A stretch of 64,000 nt of DNA from JALOLG01 sp963776935. GTDB lineage: Bacteria > Actinomycetota > Acidimicrobiia > Acidimicrobiales > Ilumatobacteraceae. Positions within the stretch are counted from its first letter, which is position 1; the number at the start of each line of letters is the position of its first letter. The notes beneath the pieces were generated by a model. That model did no database searches. It saw only the letters and a list, made by a program, of their open reading frames with translations, and was not told the origin of the DNA. A program made the position numbers and the translations under genes. Shown here piece by piece: positions 28,086 through 36,444 of this stretch. The stretch is taken from assembly GCA_963776935.1 (NCBI GenBank), contig CAVZOP010000005.1, positions 68,804 through 132,803 on the forward strand, written 5' to 3'.

Positions 28086-29386
28086 CAAGGTCCCGACGTC
28101 GTCGTGCCCGCAACGGTCGTCGTCGTTGTGGTGGTGGTCGTCGTCGTCGTTGTCGTGGTGGTCGTCGTCGTGGTCGTGGTGGTGGTCGACTCGAGTCGGT
28201 CCTGCACGAAGTTGGCGGCGTTGCGCTGCGACTCGAATCGTTGACGCTCTTCGACGAGGATGATCGATGCGTCGTCGAGCTCGTCACGGGAGAACTGTGT
28301 GACGGCTTCGACCGTCGGATCGAACCACAGCACACCATCGGGACGACCCTTGTAGATGATGACGGTGCCCTCGTCGTTGAACGCGACGAAGTACCCGTCG
28401 CGCGCCCAGGCGGCGAGGATCGTGAACCCGGCGACGAGCACGGCGGCAATGCCGACGACGGCGAGGAAGACGAGGAAGCGGTTGCGCTTGCGCGGCACCG
28501 CGACCGGGATCTCCACGTCGGCCGGTGCCGGCATCGTCGGCGGGATCATCACCGGCTCGAACTCACCGGTGTCCACGTCGACGTCGCCACTCGACTGCGG
28601 CGGCGCCCAGGCCGGGATGATGTCGAGCTCCTCGGTCGGGTCGGGCGGGTCGAGCCCCTCGAGCACGTCGACGACGACGACCGTGATGTTGTCGTGCCCA
28701 CCTCGCTCGTTGGCGACTCGGACCAGCTCGTCGGCGGCGCGCTGGGGGTCGGCGGTCTCGATGAGCACGCTGGCGATCTCGTCGTCGACCACCTCGTCGA
28801 CGAGCCCGTCGCTGCACAACACGTACCGGTCACCACGGATGATCGGCAACGTCCACGAGTCGACCCGCACGGCCGACTCGATCCCGAGGGCACGGGTGAC
28901 GATGTTGCGCCGCGGGTGGCTGCGCGCCTCGTCGCGGCTGATGTGGCCCTCGGCGACCAACTCCTGCACGTAGCTGTGGTCGATCGTGAGTTGGCGCAAC
29001 TTGCCGTGGCGGATCAAGTAGGTGCGTGAGTCGCCGACGTTGGCGAGCGCGAACACCTCACCGTCGTGGGGGTCGGAGACGACCACCAGCGTCGTGACGG
29101 TGGTGCCCATTCCCTGCTGGTCGGAGTTGGCGATGGCGGCCCGGAAGATGTCGCCGTTGGCCTCGCCGATTGCCGCGACGAGATCGGACATCGTGACGCC
29201 GTCGGCGAGGCTCGCCATCCGCTCGATCGCCAGCCGGCTGGCGATCTCGCCGGCCTGATGCCCACCCATCCCGTCGGCGACGACGAACAGGCCCGGCGTC
29301 GCCAGGTACTGGTCCTCGTTCTGCGGCCGCAGCTGTCCCGGATGGGTGGCCGAGCCCCACCGCAGCTCAGCCATCGCCGTCACCAT
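28085..29386 (-). CDS. pstP: PP2C-type Ser/Thr phosphatase (PstP)
   Basis: The protein has 433 residues. The PP2C domain shows QNEDQYLATPGLFVVADGMGG, NVGDSRTYLIRHGKLRQLT, DRYVLCSDGLVDEVVDDEI and GGHDNITVVVVDV, giving the metal-binding Asp set. A linker, a membrane span (FLVFLAVVGIAAVLVAGFTI) and an outside tail ending in about 20 threonines follow. It reverses PknB phosphorylation. An ATG four codons downstream (29374) has a slightly better ribosome site. Confidence 0.95.
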   Translation of the reverse strand: MVTAMAELRWGSATHPGQLRPQNEDQYLATPGLFVVADGMGGHQAGEIASRLAIERMASLADGVTMSDLVAAIGEANGDIFRAAIANSDQQGMGTTVTTLVVVSDPHDGEVFALANVGDSRTYLIRHGKLRQLTIDHSYVQELVAEGHISRDEARSHPRRNIVTRALGIESAVRVDSWTLPIIRGDRYVLCSDGLVDEVVDDEIASVLIETADPQRAADELVRVANERGGHDNITVVVVDVLEGLDPPDPTEELDIIPAWAPPQSSGDVDVDTGEFEPVMIPPTMPAPADVEIPVAVPRKRNRFLVFLAVVGIAAVLVAGFTILAAWARDGYFVAFNDEGTVIIYKGRPDGVLWFDPTVEAVTQFSRDELDDASIILVEERQRFESQRNAANFVQDRLESTTTTTTTTTTTTTTTTTTTTTTTTVAGTTTSGP

Positions 29387-29416
29387 CCGACACGTGAGGG
29401 TGTTGCCGGGCGCTGC

Positions 29417-29938
29417 TCACTGCGCCTCCAAGACGGTGTACCCGATCTGCACGCGATCGCCGGGGTGGAGCAGCTTGATGCCGGCCACCTTGCTGCCGTT
29501 CAGATAGGAGCCGTTGGTCGAACCGAGGTCCTCGAGCACCGGCTGTCCTTCGTGGTCGAAGACGCGAGCGTGGAGGCTCGACACGAATGTGTCGTCGGGG
29601 ATCGTGATCGTGCACTTGGTGTCGCGACCGATCGTGATCTCGCGGTTGAGCGCGTAGGCCTGGCCGCGAGCGGCCTTCGGTTCGAGCACGACGAGACGGG
29701 CGGCGCGCCCGGCACGACCCGCTGGTGGTCGAACCTCGCGGCGCTTGCGGTGCGCCGGACGCACCGCCGGCACGGTGGGTGCGTTGGGATCTGGCATCGG
29801 CGACTGGATGGGGCCGGCGGCGCGGGCGTTGCCGGGCGAGCGGACCTCGCTCCACACCGCCCACAGCACGCGGGCGAAGAAGAGGTACAGCAGTGCCAGG
29901 AGCACAAGCTTCAAGATGTCGAGGACTTGTTCCGTCAT
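29417..29938 (-). CDS. fhaB: FHA-domain protein FhaB (FipA-like)
   Basis: The protein has 173 residues. An N-terminal hydrophobic helix (ILKLVLLALLYLFFARVLW) anchors it; a basic linker leads to a C-terminal FHA domain with ITIGRDTKCTITIPDDTFVS, SSLHARVFDHEGQPVLEDLG and STNGSYLNG. FHA domains bind phosphothreonine; this one is a known PknB substrate and partner in mycobacteria. It lies between pstP and fhaA in the conserved order. Confidence 0.93.
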   Translation of the reverse strand: MTEQVLDILKLVLLALLYLFFARVLWAVWSEVRSPGNARAAGPIQSPMPDPNAPTVPAVRPAHRKRREVRPPAGRAGRAARLVVLEPKAARGQAYALNREITIGRDTKCTITIPDDTFVSSLHARVFDHEGQPVLEDLGSTNGSYLNGSKVAGIKLLHPGDRVQIGYTVLEAQ

Positions 29939-29956
29939 GGCGGTGTCGGACCAGGG

Positions 29957-30619
29957 TCAGGACGCCTCGAAGCGAACGTGGGTCGACCCGATGCTCACGA
30001 TGTCGCCGTCCTGCAAACGATGCTCGCCCGAGATCCGCACGCCGTTGATCATCGTCCCGTTGGTGGATCCGAGGTCGACGACCGAGAAGCCGTTCCCGGA
30101 GCGCCGGACTTCGGCGTGACGGCGGCTGACGTTGTGGTCGGGCAGGGTGAGGTTGCTGTCGGACAAGCGTCCGATGGTGAGTGGCTTGTCGCGCAACTCG
30201 ATCCGCTCACCCGATGGCAGCACGAGGGCGCCCAGCGGCGAGCCACCCGGAGACTGGCGCAGCTGCGACGCGATGCCGAACCGGCCCGGCTTGAGCGAGT
30301 TCTCGACCCGCAGCACCACGCTGACCGGCCCCATGAAGTGGTAGCCCTCCTCGCGGGCGTACTCGCGGGCGGCCTCGACGAGCTCGGTGCGCAGCGCATC
30401 CTCGATGTCGGCGAACCCGGCGTGGTCTTCCGGCGAGAGGTGGATCGTGAACTCATTGGGCACCATCCGGCGGCCTTTGACGTCGACAGACCGCTGATCG
30501 TCCATCTCGCGGATCAATCGGCGCCCGAGCTCGATCGGCCGGATGGTGTTGCTGGCACGGCGCGAGAACACGCCCTCGACCATACGCTCTAGCCGCCGTT
30601 CGAGAGATTGCATGCCCAT
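29957..30619 (-). CDS. fhaA: DUF3662/FHA protein FhaA
   Basis: The protein has 220 residues. The N-terminal DUF3662 part reads LERMVEGVFSRRASNTIRPI and EFTIHLSPEDHAGFADIED; the C-terminal FHA domain has LTIGRLSDSNLTLPDHNVSR, RHAEVRRSGNGFSVVDLG and STNGTMING. FhaA couples PknB phosphorylation to peptidoglycan precursor export in mycobacteria. I start at the ATG at 30619 (MGMQSLERR); 30613 is an alternative. It is divergent from tRNA-Leu. Confidence 0.93.
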   Translation of the reverse strand: MGMQSLERRLERMVEGVFSRRASNTIRPIELGRRLIREMDDQRSVDVKGRRMVPNEFTIHLSPEDHAGFADIEDALRTELVEAAREYAREEGYHFMGPVSVVLRVENSLKPGRFGIASQLRQSPGGSPLGALVLPSGERIELRDKPLTIGRLSDSNLTLPDHNVSRRHAEVRRSGNGFSVVDLGSTNGTMINGVRISGEHRLQDGDIVSIGSTHVRFEAS

Positions 30620-30692
30620 CGTGGTGGTCGAGGCTACTGGCGTACTGGGTTGGGCGACCGCGCGCGAACAGCTAGCGTTCAAGCCTCCACTC

Positions 30693-30778
30693 GGGCGAGT
30701 GGCGGAATGGCAGACGCGCTGGCTTCAGGTGCCAGTGAGGGCAACCTCGTGGGGGTTCAAGTCCCCCCTCGCCCACCA
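30693..30778 (+). tRNA. tRNA-Leu (anticodon CAG)
   Basis: The acceptor arms GGGCGAG and CTCGCCC pair, with ACCA encoded at the 3' end. The anticodon stem CTGGC/GCCAG encloses loop TTCAGGT, giving anticodon CAG. A long variable arm (TGAGGGCAACCTCGT) marks it as class II, and the T arm GGGGGTTCAAGTCCCCC is standard. Its 3' end is partly copied at 32213-32232. Confidence 0.97.
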
Positions 30779-30797
30779 AAAGCACCGCCACGTTGGG

Positions 30798-32090
30798 TCA
30801 CCGTTGCGGACGCGCCGGCGCGGCGCGGCTGGGTGGTGAGGCGCGCGTGTCGAACTGCGTGCTGGCGAGCGCTCGTTCGGAGAGCGTGATCACGTCGAGC
30901 ACCTCGCGGGCGATGTACGCGGTGGCTCCCCGTTCGATCGAGAGGGTGGTGACGATGCCCGCCTGACGCAGCTCGTCGAGCGCAGCGCTCGCTGCTGGGA
31001 ACGACACACCGAGGATGCGAGCGAGCGTCGTCGCAGTCACCACCGGAGACTCGGGCAGCTGCGCGAGCAGCCGGGCGACCGCGGAGTCCGCGCGCGGTAT
31101 CGGGCGCAAGCCGGCTGCGCTTCGATGAGCGCTGAGCCGCGCGGCCCAGTCGTCGCGGAGCGCGGCGATCTTGGTGACGAGGTCCTGGGACTGTTCGACC
31201 GCGATCGCTGCTGCGTCGACGAACGTGGCCAGCCACTCGTTGGTGGATGCGGTCGCCGCGTCGCTGCCGGGCGGTGACGAGTGCCGGAATGACGTGAGAC
31301 CGGCGATGTAGCCGTCACGCAGCGTTGCCAGCACCAGACTGATCGGCAGCACCGCGCGATCGGTCAGGCCGCGGCGGGCGAGCACGGTGTGAATCAGGGC
31401 GCGCCCGACGCGACCGTTGCCGTCGGTGAACGGGTGGATCGTCTCGAATTGGGCATGGATCACGGCGGCCTGGATCAGAGGCGCGTGCGCCGCACCGTTG
31501 AGATAGCCGACGAGGTCGGTCATCAGCGCTGGGACGCGGTCGGGATCGGGCGGCACGTACGTGGCGTCGACCGGCGACCAGTTCGACGTGCCGATCCAGT
31601 TCTGAACGGAGCGGAGCCCGTGATGGCGGGGGTCGTCGGGCAGCAGCGACGTGTGCAGATCGACGATGTGGTCGACTGTCAAGGTCGGTGCCTCGGCCAG
31701 CTCGGTGGTGGCCCCGCGAACGATCGTCATGTTGTTGGCGACGAGCATGGCCTGGTCGCTGATCCCGCGGACGGACTCGGACTGCCCGAGCTCAGCGAGC
31801 GCCACCTGCTGCGCCGACGGTGCGATGCCCTCGATGCGTGAACTGGCGATCGCCTCGGACCGCAACAGGAAGCGGGCGATGCCGGCGAGACTCTCGGCTC
31901 CCTCGCCGTTGAGGCCGCGGATGCCTCGTTCAACGGCGGCCACCCGCCTGGACACGTCGGGGTCGACGGCCAGCGCAGTCCCGTCAATCATGTCGGGGAC
32001 GTACCGGTGGTATGTCCCCGAACGCTGTTGCGAACGCGGGATGCCGGAGGCGACGTCGGACTCCCAGTGAGCCGGTTCCCATGTGGCCAT
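30798..32090 (-). CDS. Fic-domain AMP-transferase with C-terminal winged helix
   Basis: The protein has 430 residues. The Fic core motif HPFTDGNGRVGR (~residue 217) is complete. Upstream, SEAIASSRIEG contains the S-x-x-x-E-G inhibitory helix of class II Fic proteins, so inhibition is built in and no separate antitoxin is needed. The C-terminus (~340-430) is a winged helix (VVTATTLARILGVSFPAASAALDELRQAGIVTT). Fic enzymes transfer AMP to protein hydroxyls. It sits alone just behind tRNA-Leu in an accessory pocket. An AAGGA seven bases before the ATG is its ribosome site. Confidence 0.92.
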   Translation of the reverse strand: MATWEPAHWESDVASGIPRSQQRSGTYHRYVPDMIDGTALAVDPDVSRRVAAVERGIRGLNGEGAESLAGIARFLLRSEAIASSRIEGIAPSAQQVALAELGQSESVRGISDQAMLVANNMTIVRGATTELAEAPTLTVDHIVDLHTSLLPDDPRHHGLRSVQNWIGTSNWSPVDATYVPPDPDRVPALMTDLVGYLNGAAHAPLIQAAVIHAQFETIHPFTDGNGRVGRALIHTVLARRGLTDRAVLPISLVLATLRDGYIAGLTSFRHSSPPGSDAATASTNEWLATFVDAAAIAVEQSQDLVTKIAALRDDWAARLSAHRSAAGLRPIPRADSAVARLLAQLPESPVVTATTLARILGVSFPAASAALDELRQAGIVTTLSIERGATAYIAREVLDVITLSERALASTQFDTRASPPSRAAPARPQR

Positions 32091-32091
32091 T

Positions 32092-32141
32092 CAAGGATCC
32101 TTGTACCAGGTCGGGCTTGATCAAAGGATAACACGTCAACC
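32092..32141 (-). promoter_or_regulatory. Palindromic putative operator covering the fic ribosome binding site
   Basis: The perfect 12-base palindrome CAAGGATCCTTG (32092-32103) contains the fic Shine-Dalgarno. Two more AAGG/CCTT half-sites (AAAGGAT at 32123, CCTTT at 32140) lie upstream. The spacing suggests autoregulation, possibly through the protein's own winged helix; this is inference. Confidence 0.4.
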
Positions 32142-32212
32142 TTTAACGAAGACGGATCGGGTGAAAGGAACCGATCGAACACGCGAGCGGCCTCGACTTC
32201 TACCGAATCAGA

Positions 32213-32232
32213 GTTCAATCCCCTCGCCCACC
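32213..32232 (+). repeat. Partial copy of the tRNA 3' end (att-like)
   Basis: GTTCAATCCCCTCGCCCACC matches the T-arm/acceptor end of tRNA-Leu at 30755-30777 with three bases missing. It has the same orientation, as direct repeats left by site-specific integration do. The interval between them holds only the fic gene. Confidence 0.6.
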
Positions 32233-32276
32233 GTCAGTTCGAGAGCCCCTGGCCGACCGCTACAGTGCGACGCTCG

Positions 32277-32430
32277 ATGCAGCTGACGCCGTTGTACCGG
32301 GCTCGGTTCACCTATCCGGAGGCGTGGTCGGCCGAGGTCGCCGACGACGATCGGTACCGGTGGCTCAACGACGTCGTGTGTGTCGGCACTGGCGAGGTGC
32401 GACCGACGGAGCTGCTCTCGTTGCAGTCTT
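32277..32430 (+). pseudogene. DUF3237 fragment with internal deletion
   Basis: From the ATG at 32277: MQLTPLYRARFTYPEAWSAE, then DDDRYRWLNDVVCVGTGEVR. The first block is the N-terminus and the second the C-terminal signature of DUF3237 proteins; about 60-70 residues between them are missing. After the second block the sense is lost to an unrelated sequence. It is a remnant, not a functional gene. Confidence 0.6.
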
Positions 32431-32743
32431 CGGTTCTGCGGTCGCCTTACCTCGCGATGGCGTCAACGCGGCGCCGCTGAACTCCGCTGGATGGACGACG
32501 AACGCCACGGCGAGTCCTGCCAGTGTTCCGCGGGGTACCACCGCGACGGTGTCGGTCACGGTCAAGTCGTCGACCACGCGTCGGGGACTCGTCGACCTGG
32601 AGATCTACAGCTCGAGCGGCAGGGTGTACCAGCAGTTCTGGGACAACCACGGCGAAGTCGCCGAACAAGGCGGCGCATCGCGCCCTGATACACCGCTGAC
32701 AACCGGTGGGAACGGTGCCCGTTCGCCCTCGGTTTCGTGGTGA
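32417..32743 (+). pseudogene. Fragment of a secreted carbohydrate-binding/Ig-like domain
   Basis: In this frame: VAVFGSAVALPRDGVNAAPL, then ASVPRGTTATVSVTVKSSTT, GLVDLEIYSSSGRVYQQFWD. The LVDLEIYSSSG-x-VYQQFWDN run resembles modules on secreted glycoside hydrolases. It has no start of its own; it is fused out of frame to the DUF3237 remnant and loses sense after about 32650. Confidence 0.5.
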
Positions 32744-32854
32744 TGCACTCTTTCGTCATTCTCTATCGGCCGTGCGGCGGCATCACTTGAAGCGTCGGCG
32801 TCCCGATCAGGCCCCGGAACAGGCGCATCCGTCCAGCGTGAAGCGGGTGTCGGG

Positions 32855-33127
32855 TCAGCGGCGGTGGGTGCGAGGTCCGCGTCCGGCGATGGCTTGCAGT
32901 ACCAGGAGGAGGAGCACCGCTCCGACCGCGGCGACCAGCACGGTGCGGATCGAGAACTCGTCGAGGGCGCGCCCGTCGACGGCTTGCATCAGCGCCCCGC
33001 CGATCAGGGCACCGAGGATCCCGACCACGACGGTGTAGATGCAGCCACTGCGTTCGTCGCCCACGATCCAGCGCGCCAGGACGCCCGCCAGGAGTCCCGT
33101 TGCGGTCCACGCCACGATGCTGCCCAT
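32855..33127 (-). CDS. GlsB/YeaQ/YmgE-family membrane protein
   Basis: The protein has 90 residues with three hydrophobic helices: IVAWTATGLLAGVLARWIV, YTVVVGILGALIGGALMQA and VLVAAVGAVLLLLVLQAIAG. The G-x-x-A-G-x-L-A-x-x-I-x-G start and GILGALIGG motif are characteristic of the transglycosylase-associated (stress-response) family. Role unknown beyond stress association in other bacteria. Confidence 0.85.
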   Translation of the reverse strand: MGSIVAWTATGLLAGVLARWIVGDERSGCIYTVVVGILGALIGGALMQAVDGRALDEFSIRTVLVAAVGAVLLLLVLQAIAGRGPRTHRR

Positions 33128-33194
33128 CGGCGCGAAGGTAGCCGGGCGACGTTCAGAGGATCGCTCCGGGTGACGGGCCTACAGTCCGACGCCA

Positions 33195-33947
33195 ATGACC
33201 CCGACGCCAATGACATGGTGGGAGGCGTTGCTGCTGGTCGGCGGAGGTCTGCTCGCCGGCACGATCAACGCCGTCGCCGGAGGTGGATCGATCCTCACCG
33301 TGCCGTTGCTGGTGCTCGCGGGGGTTCCTGGCAACGCCGCCAACGGCTCGAACCGGGTCGGGATCCTCACCTCGAACGCCGCCGCCGCGGTGTCGTTCCG
33401 GCGCCTCGGTGTGCGCGGCCTGCGAGCCGCACTCCCGATCCTGGTGCCGGTCGTCGTCGGCGCGATCGTCGGTTCGTTCACGATCGGGAGGGTCACCGAC
33501 GAGGGCTTCGAGCGGTTCTTCGGGTTCCTCGTCTTCCCGTTGGTGATCCTGTCGCTGCGAACACCGAAGGTGCGCGTCGACGCCGAGCCGTGGAGCCGCC
33601 GGGCGACGCTCGTCGTGTTCACGACGATCGGCCTCTACGGCGGCGCGGTGCAGGCCGGGATCGGCCTCGTGCTCCTCGCCGCACTCACCCGCGCCGGGTA
33701 CGAGCTCGTCCTCGCCAACAACATCAAGGTCGTCGTCAACCTGAGCATCACCGTCGTCGCGCTTCCGTTCTTCATCGCCCGCGGTGAGGTCGACTGGATC
33801 CCGGCCCTGATCCTGGCTGCTGGTTTCACCGCCGGCGGATGGGTGGGTGCCCACGCCGCGGTCAGGGGCGGGGAGCAGTTCTTGCGCTGGGCGATGGTCG
33901 CCGCGGCGATGCTCCTCGCCGGTCGACTGATCGGGTTCTACGGCTGA
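33195..33947 (+). CDS. TauE/SafE-family sulfite/organosulfonate permease
   Basis: The protein has 250 residues and about eight membrane helices. The N-terminal repeat signature is GLLAGTINAVAGGGSILTVP, with GNAANGSNRVGILTSNAAAA after it; the second repeat reads LYGGAVQAGIGLVLLAALTR. Family members move sulfite, sulfoacetate or thiosulfate-like anions. ATG at 33210 is an alternative start. It is convergent with the zinc-ribbon membrane gene. Confidence 0.88.
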   Translation: MTPTPMTWWEALLLVGGGLLAGTINAVAGGGSILTVPLLVLAGVPGNAANGSNRVGILTSNAAAAVSFRRLGVRGLRAALPILVPVVVGAIVGSFTIGRVTDEGFERFFGFLVFPLVILSLRTPKVRVDAEPWSRRATLVVFTTIGLYGGAVQAGIGLVLLAALTRAGYELVLANNIKVVVNLSITVVALPFFIARGEVDWIPALILAAGFTAGGWVGAHAAVRGGEQFLRWAMVAAAMLLAGRLIGFYG

Positions 33948-33990
33948 CGAGGCGGGTCGACGCCGCGACGCGGTCTGCCGCGGCTCGCCG

Positions 33991-35377
33991 TCATGGTCTC
34001 TCGCGCACGGTCTGGTCGTACGCCGCGATCACGGCGACGATCGCCAGGCCGACGAGCGCGGTCATGCCGACGACGGTCACCGCGTGGAGGTCGCCGTCGG
34101 CATCGCCGGGGTTGGCGAATGCTGGGCCGACGGGAGAATCTCCGATTTCGAGCAGTGCCGTCACGGCCATCCAGACGACTGGCAACATCCCCCCGATCGC
34201 GACGCCGAGGCCCCATCGGCGCACCTGCAGGAAGCCGATCACGCCGGCGAGGGCAAGGAGGGCGACCTGCGCGAGGCGGCCGGCGAGGTAGGCGGTGGGC
34301 TGGTCGAACGTGCCACCAGCCGAGCTCCAGTTGTTGCGGAACGTGGCCGTTCCCTCGGGGACGAGTGGGCCGCCGGCCGCGATCAGCGCGCTCGACCGCA
34401 CCCAGCGCCGCGATCCACGGGTTCAGACCGGAACGGCCGTCGTTGCCGGCGTACGCCAACGAGACCACGAACACCGCGCCCCCGATCAGGATCGTCGCCA
34501 GCAGCAGCCAGTACCCCAGATCACGGGTGATCGTGACCGTGAACGACTCGGTCGTCGGCGCGTCGACGGCGATCGTGGCCGCCTGCAGCGGCTGCTCGAC
34601 GAGCCCGATCACCAGCGCCGCCCAGCCGGCGAGGGCCAGCCCGGCCCCGCCCGCCAGCCCGGCGCCCCACCGGATCCCGAACCCGGCGACGACGGCTCCG
34701 ACGAGCAGCGAGGCGACGCCGATCAGGCCGGCGACTTGGAGGTTCGAGCCGAGATCGTCGACGAGCCAGTCGCCGGTCTCGAAGGTCGGCGTGGTGGCGT
34801 CGGTCGCAATCGTGGCGAGGGTGGCGAACACGCCGACGAGGGCGACGATCGCGGCGACGATGCTCGTCCCCGTCACCACGCCGAAGCGGAACCGGTAGCG
34901 CCGCAGCTCTTCCGGATCGATGATCGGCATCTCGGTGGTCCTGGTGGCGCTCTGCGCCGGGCGGGCGTACGCGGCGGTGACCTGCTCGGCGGTGACCGGG
35001 ACCCGATGCGGTGCCACGGGGGGTGCTGAACGCGCGGTCGACGTCGCGGGTGCGGTCGGTGTGGGCGGCGCGGCCGGTGCCGGGCGCACCGTCGGGTGGG
35101 TGATGTCGTCCGGTACGTCCGACGCGAAGTCGTAGACCTGCTTCGGCTGCTCGCGTTGACGAGTGACGGTGGGAACGACGCCCGTCACCGCCTGGGTGAC
35201 CGGCAACTGTCCGGTGATCGAGGGGGTGATGGTCGGGTTGATCAGCGGGTCGGGACCCGCCGGCAACGGCCGGATGAGCTCCTGCGTGGGGTCGGTCACG
35301 CCGGTGAGCGAGACGCCACAGTCACCGCAGAACCGCTGCTTCGGCTGCACCTCCACGCCGCACCGATGGCAGAACAT
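33991..35377 (-). CDS. Zinc-ribbon multi-pass membrane protein (one frameshift)
   Basis: The protein is ~462 residues if the frames are joined. It starts MFCHRCGVEVQPKQRFCGDC, a zinc ribbon with two CxxC pairs, then a Pro/Thr/Ala-rich cytoplasmic linker to ~residue 150, then eight or so membrane helices. At about 34400 the sense moves to another frame (GLNPWIAALGA continues as SSALIAAGGPLVPEG). The last helices end at a TGA at 33991. Function unknown; zinc-ribbon plus membrane layouts are common in uncharacterised actinobacterial proteins. Confidence 0.75.
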
Positions 35378-35458
35378 GGTCCGAATGGTAAGCGGCCTCG
35401 GGCACCAGTTGTCCGTCGGCTTCATCCGAGCGTGCGGATCTCAGCAGACTCGGCGTTC

Positions 35459-36382
35459 ATGACCGGCCGATTCGCGCCCTCGCCGACTGGTGAGCTCCAC
35501 CTCGGCAACCTCCGCACGGCGCTCGTCGCCTGGCTGGCGGCGCGCTCGACGGGTGGCGGGTTCATCGTCCGCATGGAGGACCTCGACCGGGTGACGTCGT
35601 CGGTCGAGCACGAGCGTCGACAGCTCGCCGACCTCGCCGCGATCGGGCTCGACTGGGACGGTGACGTGGTGCGTCAGAGCGAGCGATTCGAGCGCTATCG
35701 CCAGGCGATCGGAGTGCTCGACGAACGGGGGCTCGTCTACCCGTGCTACTGCACCCGGCGCGAGATCCGGCGGGAGATCGAGGCCGCCGCCAGCGCGCCG
35801 CACGGAGTGCTGCCACCCGACGGCTACCCGGGGACGTGTCGCGATCTGACGAGCACCGAACGGGCGGAGCGCGAGGCGGTCGGTCGACCGGCCGCGCTGC
35901 GGCTGCGCACCGAACACCAGGAGGTCGAGGTCGTCGACCTGGTCGCGGGCACCTTCCGCGGGAGGGTCGACGACGTCGTGCTGCAGCGGGGCGACGGAGT
36001 GCCGGCGTACAACCTGGCCGTGGTCGTCGATGACGCCGCCCAGGGCGTGACACAGGTGGTGCGCGGCGACGACCTGCTGTCGTCGACGCCGCGCCAGGTG
36101 TTGCTGCAACAACTGCTCGAGCTGCCGACGCCCGAGTACATGCACGTACCACTCGTGCTCGGGCCCGACGGCGAGCGTCTCGCCAAGCGTCACGGTGCGG
36201 TGACGCTGTCGCAGCTCGCGCAACGGGACGTCTCCGCGTCCGACGTCACCACCCGGCTGGCCAGGTCGCTCGGCTTTGCGGAGCCCGTGGATCGTCTCGG
36301 AGTGCGAGAACTGCTCGAGTACTTCGACCCGTCGATGCTGCCGCGGAATCCGGTCACGCTCGGCGAGTTGCTGGGGAGCTGA
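35459..36382 (+). CDS. gluQRS: Glutamyl-queuosine tRNA(Asp) synthetase
   Basis: The protein has 307 residues. It is a class I synthetase catalytic domain without the anticodon-binding part: FAPSPTGELHLGNLRTAL carries the HIGH-type motif and DGERLAKRHGAVTL the KMSKS-type motif. A zinc site is visible in YPCYCTRREIRREIE with a further Cys in GYPGTCRDL. It should attach glutamate to queuosine-34 of tRNA(Asp). The ATG at 35459 gives MTGRFAPSPTG directly. Confidence 0.92.
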   Translation: MTGRFAPSPTGELHLGNLRTALVAWLAARSTGGGFIVRMEDLDRVTSSVEHERRQLADLAAIGLDWDGDVVRQSERFERYRQAIGVLDERGLVYPCYCTRREIRREIEAAASAPHGVLPPDGYPGTCRDLTSTERAEREAVGRPAALRLRTEHQEVEVVDLVAGTFRGRVDDVVLQRGDGVPAYNLAVVVDDAAQGVTQVVRGDDLLSSTPRQVLLQQLLELPTPEYMHVPLVLGPDGERLAKRHGAVTLSQLAQRDVSASDVTTRLARSLGFAEPVDRLGVRELLEYFDPSMLPRNPVTLGELLGS

Positions 36383-36444
36383 CGCCGGCGCCGTGTTCGA
36401 GGTGCCCGGACCATCGGGTGACGCCCGGGCTAGGCTGGAAGCCC

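Noticed and set aside
28095..28195. Trinucleotide runs as a regulatory satellite
   Set aside because: They stay in frame with pstP and encode its Thr tail; the same holds for the runs in pknB and the transpeptidase.
30798..32090. A FicT/FicA-type toxin-antitoxin pair
   Set aside because: No small antitoxin gene is found on either side, and the S-x-x-x-E-G inhibitory helix is inside the Fic protein itself (class II).
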